14,828 nucleotides of DNA from Euryarchaeota archaeon UBA258. Its GTDB lineage: Archaea; Thermoplasmatota; Poseidoniia; Poseidoniales; Poseidoniaceae. Each line of letters starts with the position of its first letter. Within the stretch, counting starts at the first letter, position 1. Shown here one piece after another: positions 1 to 6,897 of this stretch. Location: contig DAPR01000084.1 of assembly GCA_002502605.1 (NCBI GenBank), positions 18,935-33,762 on the forward strand. Direction: 5' to 3'. The notes under the pieces are model-generated. The model saw nothing but the letters and a program-made list of their open reading frames with translations, was not told the DNA's origin and made no database searches. The translations under genes and the position numbers were made by a program.

Positions 1-222
1 CCGAACGGCAGTATGCGTAACATTGCCGGGGTGTGCGACTCAACTGGCTTGGTGTTTGGTTTGATGCCACACCCAGAGGCGGTTTATGCCAAATGGCTTC
101 ACCCCGATCATACTCGTAACACCGCCCCGGGGCCAGAACACAGTGATGCCTTGGGCGAATGGGAAGGCGAAGGCCTGCAGATGTTCCGCAATGCTGTTGA
201 CTACGCTAAAGCAAACCTGTGA
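1..222 (+). CDS. purQ: Phosphoribosylformylglycinamidine synthase subunit PurQ, C-terminal part (cut by window edge)
   Basis: This is the glutaminase subunit of FGAM synthase (purine biosynthesis, fourth step), which releases ammonia from glutamine for PurL. Only the last 73 residues are in the window, in frame from base 1. The opening PNGS followed by NIAGVCDSTG and then GLMPHPE is the typical PurQ C-terminal block. The His and Glu of MPHPE are the His/Glu of the class I glutamine amidotransferase triad; the nucleophilic Cys lies upstream, outside the window. The end (EGLQMFRNAVDYAK) matches the usual closing helix. The stop is TGA at 220-222. I cannot tell from this piece whether it is a stand-alone PurQ or the end of a PurL-PurQ fusion. 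The next gene starts 9 nt downstream on the same strand, so the two may be cotranscribed. Confidence 0.9.
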   Translation, partial: PNGSMRNIAGVCDSTGLVFGLMPHPEAVYAKWLHPDHTRNTAPGPEHSDALGEWEGEGLQMFRNAVDYAKANL

Positions 223-231
223 GGGCTGTTT

Positions 232-1263
232 TTGAACAATCGAATCGAACACATCGATTCGATTCGAGCACTTGCAGTTCTCCTCATGGTGATGGTTCAT
301 GCCGCCGCTACATGGGGGCCGCCCCCGTCCACCCAACCGTCGTTTTTGGTCTATCTTGTATCGGGCATGGGTGGCCTCGCCGCCCCCTTATTCGTGACTG
401 TCTTCGGCTGGGGTTGCACCCGCACCCAACTTTCACAATCACAGCGAATCAAGCGCGGTGTCTTCTTTATTGCTGCACAAACAGGTGTCAATCTTTCAGC
501 ACCCCATCTGTTTGATCCCTTTTCACCCGGCGTCTTAACGCTGTTTGGATTGCTTATTTTGTTGCAACCACTATGGCTCGTTCCAGCCACCAAAAAACCC
601 AATCGCAGCCATTTGCCATTTCTTACAATACTCGGATTTTCACTCTTCCTCACCATTTTTCTTTCTCAATGGCAGGGATCTATTGAATGGAGTGCCAGAA
701 ATGAAACATCGAGCGCCTCACAATGGATTCATCACGCCCTGCTTACAGGGACATACCCTGTTTTGCCGTGGGTTGTTTTTGCTTCACTTGGCGCCTGGAT
801 TGGATGTCAAGAAGGGAAACAGATAACATTCCCTCAAAACAACACAACCTTGGCTTTTGTTCTGCTAGGCCTTGTGAGCTGCGCATTATCATTCACATAC
901 GCATGGTCAACAGATCAACAGTGGGCATTGCCAACGGGCAAGGCGCTTCTGACGTTCTTCCCTGCAAATGCGATGTTCTTGATCGCCGCACTGACGGGCG
1001 TCTGCTTGCTTTGGTTGAGCATACAGAACATCCGTCTTAACGGCCTTGCACCATTAGGGCAGCGCTCGTTAAGCGTGTACCTCATTCACTTCATCCCAAT
1101 TGGGCTGTTGTACCACATCGATGAGGTGAATGCATTCACATTCATCCATTCAATGGGCGTGGTTGTGATTTACACGTTGGTGTGGATACCGATCGCTCAT
1201 GCGTGGGGCCGTTTGGCCCCACGCATGGACGCCGAGCACGCTTTGCGTTGGCTTACAAAGTGA
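232..1263 (+). CDS. Multipass membrane acyltransferase, DUF1624 / acyltransferase-3-like
   Basis: A 343-residue integral membrane protein with about nine or ten hydrophobic segments. The N-terminus has R4..ID9..RA13 followed by a membrane helix ending in H23. This is the hallmark opening of DUF1624 (heparan-alpha-glucosaminide N-acetyltransferase-like) and related acyltransferase-3 proteins. YPVLPW (175-180) followed by LGAWIG, and GQRSLSVYLIH (276-286), also match conserved blocks of that superfamily. By family it would move an acyl group across or at the membrane onto a sugar or lipid; the substrate cannot be read from sequence. The start is TTG at 232: no ATG lies upstream in frame before a stop, and the next internal ATG would remove the conserved R..ID motif. 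It follows purQ by 9 nt and converges on the rhodopsin gene with a 7-nt gap. Family assignment is moderate; membrane nature is sure. Confidence 0.7.
   Translation: MNNRIEHIDSIRALAVLLMVMVHAAATWGPPPSTQPSFLVYLVSGMGGLAAPLFVTVFGWGCTRTQLSQSQRIKRGVFFIAAQTGVNLSAPHLFDPFSPGVLTLFGLLILLQPLWLVPATKKPNRSHLPFLTILGFSLFLTIFLSQWQGSIEWSARNETSSASQWIHHALLTGTYPVLPWVVFASLGAWIGCQEGKQITFPQNNTTLAFVLLGLVSCALSFTYAWSTDQQWALPTGKALLTFFPANAMFLIAALTGVCLLWLSIQNIRLNGLAPLGQRSLSVYLIHFIPIGLLYHIDEVNAFTFIHSMGVVVIYTLVWIPIAHAWGRLAPRMDAEHALRWLTK
1198..1227. repeat. Perfect 13-bp inverted repeat with 4-nt loop (strong hairpin)
   Basis: CATGCGTGGGGCC at 1198-1210 and its exact reverse complement at 1215-1227 flank the loop GTTT. It lies inside the last 22 codons of the acyltransferase gene (encoding HAWGRLAPRM), and 44-73 nt beyond the stop of the convergent rhodopsin gene. 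No T-tract follows on either strand, so it is not a canonical intrinsic terminator. It could still stabilise 3' ends or pause transcription of the rhodopsin mRNA. Confidence 0.75.
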
Positions 1264-1270
1264 ATTGAAT

Positions 1271-2143
1271 TCACTCAGCAGCAAGAACTTCGGTTGCTTT
1301 CTTAGCACCCATCCAAGCAACAACACCGAAACCGATCTTGTTGATGATGTCTGCAATGTTGTAAGCAACAGCCATAATCTCTGCTCCGTTGTCAATCTCA
1401 ATGAGTGCGACTTCAGGGCTGAAGAGGTAGCCGAGAGGGTAGATGATCCAACCAACGACGATGAACCAGCGGAGTGCGTTTGCGCTCCACATGAGTTCTT
1501 CGGAAATCTTGGAGTTGTCGACGCCGAGTCCGTCAGTCCATGGGGTTCCAGTTGCGACAACAATCATTGCCCAACCCATTCCACCAAGCAAGAGAGCTGG
1601 GATAGCGGGCATGAGGCCGGCTTCGCCGAGGTATCCGAATCCAATCATGATGAGAGCACCAGTGAAACAGATGCCTGTGAAACCAAGGCCTGCGACTTTC
1701 TTGTCAGTGATGGCTTCCTTTCCAACAAGGGAAGGGAACTTGAGGGCCATCAGTGGAACTGTAATGATCCAGTCCATGTACCGGTATTCGATGGAGACGA
1801 CGCCAAAATCAGCGTAGACTCCTCGCATGTAGTAGTAGTGGAATGCAGCAATACCGACAATGAGCGCCGAGATGGTCATTGTTGTGCGGTATTGTGGTGC
1901 AACATTGCTTCGCTCACTCATGAAGAAGACAAAGGCGGCACCCATTGCGATGTAACCCACGAAGAAGAGGAAGAAGGTCAGAAGTTCTAGACTGTCATTT
2001 CCGACATCGTCGGAAAGGAAGGAAGGAAGGCCGTCGGCCCCCATTTCTCCAACACCTGCTGCGCTGACCGTGGAGGCCATTGCGAGAGCAAAGGTGGCAA
2101 TCAAAAGCAGGCTCGTTGTTTTCGAGAATTTATCTGTAATCAT
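1271..2143 (-). CDS. Proteorhodopsin-type light-driven proton pump with signal peptide and Lys at the proton-donor position
   Basis: A type-1 microbial rhodopsin of 290 residues, expected to bind retinal and pump protons outward across the cytoplasmic membrane. A hydrophobic signal peptide covers about 1-28 (cleavage near VSA/AG). Helix B carries H102 in FHYYYMRG, the His that pairs with the acceptor Asp in proteorhodopsins. Helix C reads RYMDWIITVPLMALKF: D124 is the Schiff-base proton acceptor, T128 the middle motif residue, M132 the green/blue tuning position and K135 the cytoplasmic donor position, usually Glu. Helix G has D265 and the retinal-binding lysine K269 in ADIINK. The start at 2143 was chosen because it begins the signal peptide and lies about 31-38 nt from a TATA-like box; an in-frame extension to 2272 would run back through that promoter. 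It lies 98 nt downstream of the ABC exporter on the same strand. No retinal-synthesis gene is in the window. Confidence 0.96.
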   Translation of the reverse strand: MITDKFSKTTSLLLIATFALAMASTVSAAGVGEMGADGLPSFLSDDVGNDSLELLTFFLFFVGYIAMGAAFVFFMSERSNVAPQYRTTMTISALIVGIAAFHYYYMRGVYADFGVVSIEYRYMDWIITVPLMALKFPSLVGKEAITDKKVAGLGFTGICFTGALIMIGFGYLGEAGLMPAIPALLLGGMGWAMIVVATGTPWTDGLGVDNSKISEELMWSANALRWFIVVGWIIYPLGYLFSPEVALIEIDNGAEIMAVAYNIADIINKIGFGVVAWMGAKKATEVLAAE

Positions 2144-2174
2144 GTTTCTCAATACCCCCTGGCCCCAACTTTGC

Positions 2175-2182
2175 TTATAATA
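2175..2182 (-). promoter_or_regulatory. TATA-like box of the rhodopsin gene
   Basis: On the minus strand the bases read TATTATAA, centred about 35 nt upstream of the chosen rhodopsin ATG. A start site about 25 nt downstream of the box would leave a leader of roughly 10 nt. No good Shine-Dalgarno precedes the ATG (the leader ends GAGAAAC), which agrees with a very short leader. The box implies transcription independent of the ABC gene upstream. Confidence 0.55.
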
Positions 2183-2241
2183 CGGTGTAATCATCCACGC
2201 GTGCACAACCCCTTTTAGCCACCTTTTGAGTAGAGCCGCGG

Positions 2242-4014
2242 TCACGAACTTTGGCCTGTTTGAACCGCCCACATTCGAGAATATGCCCCACCCATTTCAA
2301 CGAGTTTTTCATGTGTGCCGTCTTCCGAAACACCACCGTTTTCCAACACCAATATACGGTCTGCGTTTCGAACGGTTGAAAGCCGATGTGCAATGATCAC
2401 AGCAGTTCTATTGAGCGTAATTTTGTTGATTGAGCGCTGAAGTGCCGCCTCAGTTTCGTTGTCTACAGCAGAAGTCGCCTCGTCAAGAATCAACAACGGT
2501 GCGTCTTTCAAAACAGCCCGTGCAATAGCTAAGCGTTGGCGCTGACCACCTGAGAGGCGATGCCCACCTTCACCAACCAGTGTACCCCATCCGTCTGGAA
2601 GCCCATTGACAAATTCAGAAACTTCTGCAAGTTGGGCTGCTTGATGGACTTCATCATCACTCGCATCCGGCCGGCCATATCGGATGTTTTCGAGGATGGT
2701 GGTTGGGAAGAGAGTGATGTGTTGGTCGACCAGTGCCATGGAAGAGCGAAGTCGGTTGAGGTTCCATTCAGGAAGCGGTTTCCCCGCCCAATGAATCGAA
2801 CCGGAGGTTGGCTCTGCAAACCGTAACAACAAGCGAATAAGCGTTGTTTTACCAGACCCGGTTGAACCAACAACTCCCACCGTTTCACCCGCTTTGAGTT
2901 CGAGGTTGAGGTTCTTGAAGACAGGATCTCGCCCAGGGTATGAAAAGTTGAGATCCTTCAACACAATCGGGGCCCCACTCACTGTTTCCTCATCGGGTTT
3001 GTATTCACCTTCTTCCACTTCAGTGGGCGATGTGAGCACATCAAGCACCCGTGTCGAAGAGGCCATCGCACGTTGGTAAAGATCAAATGTTTCACCAAGA
3101 CGAGTTAACGGCCAAAGCAGGCGTTGTGTCATGAAGACCAACACAGAATATGCCCCCACGGCCAACTCGTTTTCCAACGTCATCCACCCTCCAAGCAGCA
3201 GGGTTGCGGTAAAACCAACCAAAATAGCCATCCGAATCAAAGGCGTGAAGGCAGCAGAAAGACGAATCGCTTGGCGGTTTGACTCCCGGTAGACGTTGCT
3301 TAACGCTTCCACCCGCTTGATTTCCCGGTCTTCTGCAGTGAATGATTGAATGGTTGACATTCCAGAAAGATCGTTTTCAAGCAAGGCATTCATTGCGCCT
3401 GCGGCCCGGCGCACCTCAGCATAGCGAGGTTCCAAGCTACGCTGGTAACGAAAAGATCCCCACACAATCAGGGGGATTGGGAGGACGGCAAACAAGGCGA
3501 CTTGCCAGGAGATTGCAATGAAAACTGCACCGACGACCACCACAGTGGTGGACACCTGCAGCAAATCATTTGCACCCTTATCGAGGAAACGTTCGAGCTG
3601 ATTGATGTCATCATTTAGAATGGCGAGGATATCTCCTTTCTGACGCTCATCAAACCAACCCATGCCTTGCCGCTGCACATGACCAAAGGTGTCGAGCCTC
3701 AACTCATGTTGAACCGTTTGGGCTAAGTTTCTCCACAACACCCCGTAGAAGTACTCGAATAACGATTCAAGACCCCAAATGGCAAACGTCAGCACTGAAA
3801 GCAGAATTAACTGATGCCACGGATCTAAAACGCCAAGCGATGCCAAGAACGAATCCTCTCGTTCAACCACCACGTCAACGGCCAAACCAATCAGCAGTGG
3901 AGGGGCCAAATCCCAAATTTTGTTGGTGATGGAACAGAACGATGCCAATCGAATGGTGCCACGGTGGCTGCCCATGTGCCCGAGCAAACGACGGAACGGA
4001 CCTGACTCACCCAT
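2242..4014 (-). CDS. ABC exporter half-transporter (fused transmembrane and ATPase domains)
   Basis: A 590-residue ABCB/MsbA-like half-transporter that should work as a homodimer, or as a heterodimer with a partner absent here, to export a lipid, peptide or drug-like substrate using ATP. The N-terminal 330 or so residues form the six-helix exporter domain, starting with LAPPLLIG near residue 36. The nucleotide-binding domain follows from about residue 345. It has Walker A GSTGSGKT (383-390), Q-loop Q431, signature LSGGQ (487-491), Walker B LLILDEA with D511 and catalytic E512, and H-loop H543. All catalytic elements are intact. The start at 4014 gives the usual short lead (GPFRRLLGHMGSHRG) into the first helix; an open extension to 4212 would overlap the divergent GGGPS gene and looks non-homologous. 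The rhodopsin gene follows on the same strand. The substrate cannot be inferred. Confidence 0.93.
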   Translation of the reverse strand: MGESGPFRRLLGHMGSHRGTIRLASFCSITNKIWDLAPPLLIGLAVDVVVEREDSFLASLGVLDPWHQLILLSVLTFAIWGLESLFEYFYGVLWRNLAQTVQHELRLDTFGHVQRQGMGWFDERQKGDILAILNDDINQLERFLDKGANDLLQVSTTVVVVGAVFIAISWQVALFAVLPIPLIVWGSFRYQRSLEPRYAEVRRAAGAMNALLENDLSGMSTIQSFTAEDREIKRVEALSNVYRESNRQAIRLSAAFTPLIRMAILVGFTATLLLGGWMTLENELAVGAYSVLVFMTQRLLWPLTRLGETFDLYQRAMASSTRVLDVLTSPTEVEEGEYKPDEETVSGAPIVLKDLNFSYPGRDPVFKNLNLELKAGETVGVVGSTGSGKTTLIRLLLRFAEPTSGSIHWAGKPLPEWNLNRLRSSMALVDQHITLFPTTILENIRYGRPDASDDEVHQAAQLAEVSEFVNGLPDGWGTLVGEGGHRLSGGQRQRLAIARAVLKDAPLLILDEATSAVDNETEAALQRSINKITLNRTAVIIAHRLSTVRNADRILVLENGGVSEDGTHEKLVEMGGAYSRMWAVQTGQSS

Positions 4015-4071
4015 ATCACCGCCACAACGGCGAGGTATGAGTACTCTATGGAATGAACACTCTTCGAGCGG
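4015..4071. promoter_or_regulatory. Divergent promoter region between ABC exporter and GGGP synthase
   Basis: This short stretch must carry at least the promoter of the minus-strand ABC gene. On the minus strand TACTCATA (4036-4043) lies about 25 nt before the ATG at 4014, the spacing expected for a leaderless archaeal transcript. On the plus strand TACTCTAT (4042-4049) lies 26 nt before the ATG at 4072. The two boxes overlap at the 8-bp palindrome GAGTACTC (4039-4046). The boxes are weak matches, so this is suggestive only. Confidence 0.35.
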
Positions 4072-4122
4072 ATGATGCGTAAGCCCTATGCTGTGGCCGC
4101 AAAACCGCAGAGCGGGATAGCC

Positions 4123-4932
4123 ATGCGTCGCACCGATCAAACCACTCTCGAATACACGGTTAACACAAGCGGCATCACCCGCCACGTCACCCTCATCGAC
4201 CCAGCAAAACAAGACCCCAACACCGCAGCAAATCGAGCAATGGTCGCTATTGAAGCGGGTTCAGCAATGATTTTTGTCGGTGGTTCAACAGACACCCCAG
4301 ACAAAGTCGTCCACGCAACCTGCTTGGCAATCCAAGAAGCGTTCGAACTGCGAGCATTTGCTGCTAGCCAAGACCCAGACGGGGATGAAACGATGTGGCA
4401 CATTCCGGTTGTGTTGTTTCCAGGTGGCGCTCATGCGCTTTCTCCTGCAGCAGATGCAATCACTTTCATGATGCTGATGAATTCCACCGAGCGCAAATTC
4501 CTTGTTGGTGAACAAATTCGCGGCGCACCCTACTTGAAAAAATTCGGCGTAGAAGCGCTTCCAACTGGCTACGTTGTTTGCGCACCAGGGGGCCGTGTGG
4601 GTGAAGTCGGTGAGGCTGAACTGATTCAACCAGATGATCACGACCTCGTACATGCCTATGCCTTGACCGCACAAATGTACGGGTTCAAGTTGCTCTATTT
4701 GGAAGCAGGAAGCGGTGCTTCAACTCAAGTCAACCCAGAACTGATCGAACGCGCTCGAACCGTTGAGGGGCTCACGCTCGTCATCGGCGGCGGCATTCGA
4801 ACTCCCGAACAAGCCAAGCTGGCCGCCGACGCAGGTGCGGACTGGGTTGTCACGGGAACGCTGACGGAAGACGCTGCGGACCTCGAGGAACTTCGAACCC
4901 GAATCAGTGGTGTCGTTCAAGCGCTGTCCTGA
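4123..4932 (+). CDS. Geranylgeranylglyceryl phosphate synthase (GGGPS)
   Basis: This enzyme makes the first ether bond of archaeal membrane lipids, joining sn-glycerol-1-phosphate to geranylgeranyl diphosphate. It is a TIM-barrel prenyltransferase of the PcrB/GGGPS family. Visible family blocks are HVTLIDPAKQ near the N-terminus, MIFVGGSTDT, VVLFPGGAHALSPAADAI, FLVGEQIRGAP, LPTGYVVCAPGGRVGEV, LLYLEAGSGAS (the G1P-binding region), LVIGGGIRTPEQA and GADWVVTGTLTED (phosphate-binding loops). From this start the protein has 269 residues, with about 22 residues before the HVTLIDP strand, as is usual. An upstream in-frame ATG at 4072 would add 17 residues with no family counterpart but has a better-placed TATA-like box, so that start remains possible. 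It is the best single archaeal marker in the window. It is divergent from the ABC exporter and converges on the DUF4126 gene, with stops 3 nt apart. Confidence 0.95.
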   Translation: MRRTDQTTLEYTVNTSGITRHVTLIDPAKQDPNTAANRAMVAIEAGSAMIFVGGSTDTPDKVVHATCLAIQEAFELRAFAASQDPDGDETMWHIPVVLFPGGAHALSPAADAITFMMLMNSTERKFLVGEQIRGAPYLKKFGVEALPTGYVVCAPGGRVGEVGEAELIQPDDHDLVHAYALTAQMYGFKLLYLEAGSGASTQVNPELIERARTVEGLTLVIGGGIRTPEQAKLAADAGADWVVTGTLTEDAADLEELRTRISGVVQALS

Positions 4933-4935
4933 AGT

Positions 4936-5535
4936 TCATGTTGAAACCAAGGTCTGACTCTTGTTGCGCTGTCTACTGATGGCTCGTAAAGCATAGGCGA
5001 TGCCAACGACGACAAGAACGAGGCACAGCAATGGGGCAAGAATTGCTAACACGGTGATTAAGATGGCCATAAACGCCTCACCGATTGAGACGATTGGATT
5101 AGCGAGCCCACCCGTTGTTCCTGTTGAAACGGCGCGTGTCGCGACGGTTCCCGCCTGAACAGTACCAGCGGCGCCCCCGCCCCCAACAGCGGCGATCGAC
5201 CACTGCACTATGGGGTCAAAATTTGTCTCAGAACCCAGAACGGTACCCATCAATGCAATACCGGCGACGACTGCGGCAGGCGATGCAACCACGTCGAGGA
5301 GGTTGTCAACCCATGGAATCAGGTATGAGCCGATTTCCAAAACAACTGCAATCAGAAGAAGAGAAAAAGCCCCCCAGCCATCCAACATAGCAAGATGGCC
5401 AGACGGATCCATCAGGCCAAAATTTATTGCTCCGCTAAGCAGCATTGGCGGGAGAAAAACTCTGAATCCACTGGCTGCAGACAGCCCAAGCCCAAGCGAT
5501 ACAGCGACTAGGCCACTGATAGGGTCCAAGGCCAC
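4936..5535 (-). CDS. DUF4126 family membrane protein
   Basis: A 199-residue, strongly hydrophobic protein with hydrophobic stretches near 7-22, 57-73, 86-101, 109-130 and 152-182. Family DUF4126 is recognised by GLGLSAASGFRVFLPP near the N-terminus, VLEIGSYLIPWVDNLLD (65-81), the Gly/Ala-rich segment ending in TRAVSTGTTGGLANP and IVSIGEAFMA (148-157). Its function is unknown; the conserved Glu and Asp within membrane segments may suggest a transport or scaffold role, but that is a guess. The start is GTG at 5535, just 3 nt after the stop of the upstream coiled-coil gene, so the two are almost certainly translated from one mRNA. A short basic tail (RAISRQRNK) would face the cytoplasm by the positive-inside rule. 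Confidence 0.85.
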   Translation of the reverse strand: MALDPISGLVAVSLGLGLSAASGFRVFLPPMLLSGAINFGLMDPSGHLAMLDGWGAFSLLLIAVVLEIGSYLIPWVDNLLDVVASPAAVVAGIALMGTVLGSETNFDPIVQWSIAAVGGGGAAGTVQAGTVATRAVSTGTTGGLANPIVSIGEAFMAILITVLAILAPLLCLVLVVVGIAYALRAISRQRNKSQTLVST

Positions 5536-5538
5536 ACC

Positions 5539-6804
5539 TCAATCTTCGTCTTCAAAGAGGACAGGATCGCCAGTTCCACCAGGTGAAGGCGGCCGAGCAC
5601 CATCGACATCCATACCAGGGGTGATTTCCGACTCTTCGACCGTTAGGTCCACGCGGCCACCCTCGGCCAGTCCGGCCATATCACTTGGATCAGGCGTGGA
5701 CAATGTTCTCGTCTTGTCTGGTTCGTTGCTGTACGCTTCACGCTTTGCTTCTCGAGCATCGTGGGTTCGGACCAAGGAGAGGGAATCAGCAAACACTCTG
5801 CCAACCACTTCACGCGTTCGCTCACCGCGTCGAACGGAGTCCAACTCATGAGTCATTGATTCTCGTTGGCCTTCAAGTTCTCTTAATTCGGCCGTGCGAT
5901 CTTGCAATGCAGCCTCCATGTCTGTGAGGGTGAGGGTGATTTGTTGAATTCGCTCATCGCGCTCAAACACATCGTTGTGCAGTCTTCGCTCGCGACGTCG
6001 TAGCGATTCATATTCCCTGTTTCTTTCAAGCAATCTTCGCTTTAATTCTTCAATTTGCTCCACAAGGTAGTCGTGTTCTGCCGATACAGAACGAGGGCCT
6101 TGCATGACCCGCTCAAGTTGTTCCTCTAACTCGCCAAGACGTCCGTCTCTTGCATCAAGTAAGCCCCGCAAGCGGTCAGCAATATCTCGGAGCCTTTGTC
6201 GTTCTTCTTCAAGCGCTTTGTTGGCGGCTTGCTCTGCTTCATTTTGCATCAACGCCGCATCAAGTTTTGATTTGAGGCTACGAACTTCATCAGCAGTGAC
6301 CGATGTAAGACCCGCATCTGCAGCGCGCTCCAACGCCTCAACCATTTGCCCAATTCGACCTTCGAGTTCAGCAATGACCTCGTCCTGTTGAATCGATAAA
6401 TCCCGCAATTGTGAATTTTCGGTGGCCATCGAATCGCGCTCTTCTTGGGAAATAGAGGATTGTTGAGTCGACAATTCTTCGCGAGCATCGTTCAACAGGC
6501 GTTCAAGGTGAATGATCTTGGCTTCGCTCTCTTGAAGCGTGGCCTCTGCTTGATTGAGCCGTGCCACTTCTGGCGCGACCATGTCTTCACGCTCCGCCAA
6601 GTCAAGTTCGAGAACACGGAGTCGCTGCTTCACGGAAACCATCTCTTCATTGCGGGCTGCAAGTTCCTGCCATGCAATGAGCACCTCCTCTACAAGTTGC
6701 TCAACAGGGTAGCCCTTGAGCATCCCCTCAAGCGCCGCGCGCTCATCCCCAGAGGTGTCATCGAGTCGGCGAATGCCGCTTGTTCCAGTTGAGTCGATGG
6801 TCAT
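5539..6804 (-). CDS. Long coiled-coil protein, function unknown
   Basis: A 421-residue, highly charged protein. After a short head (1-50, including LKGYPVEQLVEEVLIAWQEL) it is almost continuous heptad-like sequence rich in Glu, Leu, Arg and Gln from about 50 to 340. Examples are RLRVLELDLAERED, KIIHLERLLNDAREEL, DRLRGLLDARDGRLGELEEQ and LKRRLLERNREYESLRRRE. The tail (about 340-421) looks disordered and ends acidic (LFEDED). It has no Walker motifs, so it is not an SMC/Rad50 ATPase, and no membrane segment. It lies 93 nt downstream of the actin-like gene and 3 nt upstream of the DUF4126 gene on the same strand. By position it could be a filament-binding or scaffold partner of the actin-like protein; that is inference. 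Coiled coils score falsely against many families, so I give no homology. Confidence 0.85.
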   Translation of the reverse strand: MTIDSTGTSGIRRLDDTSGDERAALEGMLKGYPVEQLVEEVLIAWQELAARNEEMVSVKQRLRVLELDLAEREDMVAPEVARLNQAEATLQESEAKIIHLERLLNDAREELSTQQSSISQEERDSMATENSQLRDLSIQQDEVIAELEGRIGQMVEALERAADAGLTSVTADEVRSLKSKLDAALMQNEAEQAANKALEEERQRLRDIADRLRGLLDARDGRLGELEEQLERVMQGPRSVSAEHDYLVEQIEELKRRLLERNREYESLRRRERRLHNDVFERDERIQQITLTLTDMEAALQDRTAELRELEGQRESMTHELDSVRRGERTREVVGRVFADSLSLVRTHDAREAKREAYSNEPDKTRTLSTPDPSDMAGLAEGGRVDLTVEESEITPGMDVDGARPPSPGGTGDPVLFEDED

Positions 6805-6897
6805 ACAGTTGACTATCCACGCTCAACTGCACTTGAACTTTCCCGGTCTAAACAGCATCACCACGGGTGGTTATGCACCCTTTACTTGTGACCGTGC

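Noticed and set aside
1199..1990. A long open frame on the plus strand across the rhodopsin gene (263 codons)
   Set aside because: It is antisense to a fully supported rhodopsin with all key residues, and its translation (many Asp, Glu, Cys and Val runs) matches no family.
5539..6804. An SMC, Rad50 or MukB-type chromosome protein
   Set aside because: There is no Walker A, Walker B or hinge domain; only the coiled-coil resemblance remains, which is not evidence of homology.
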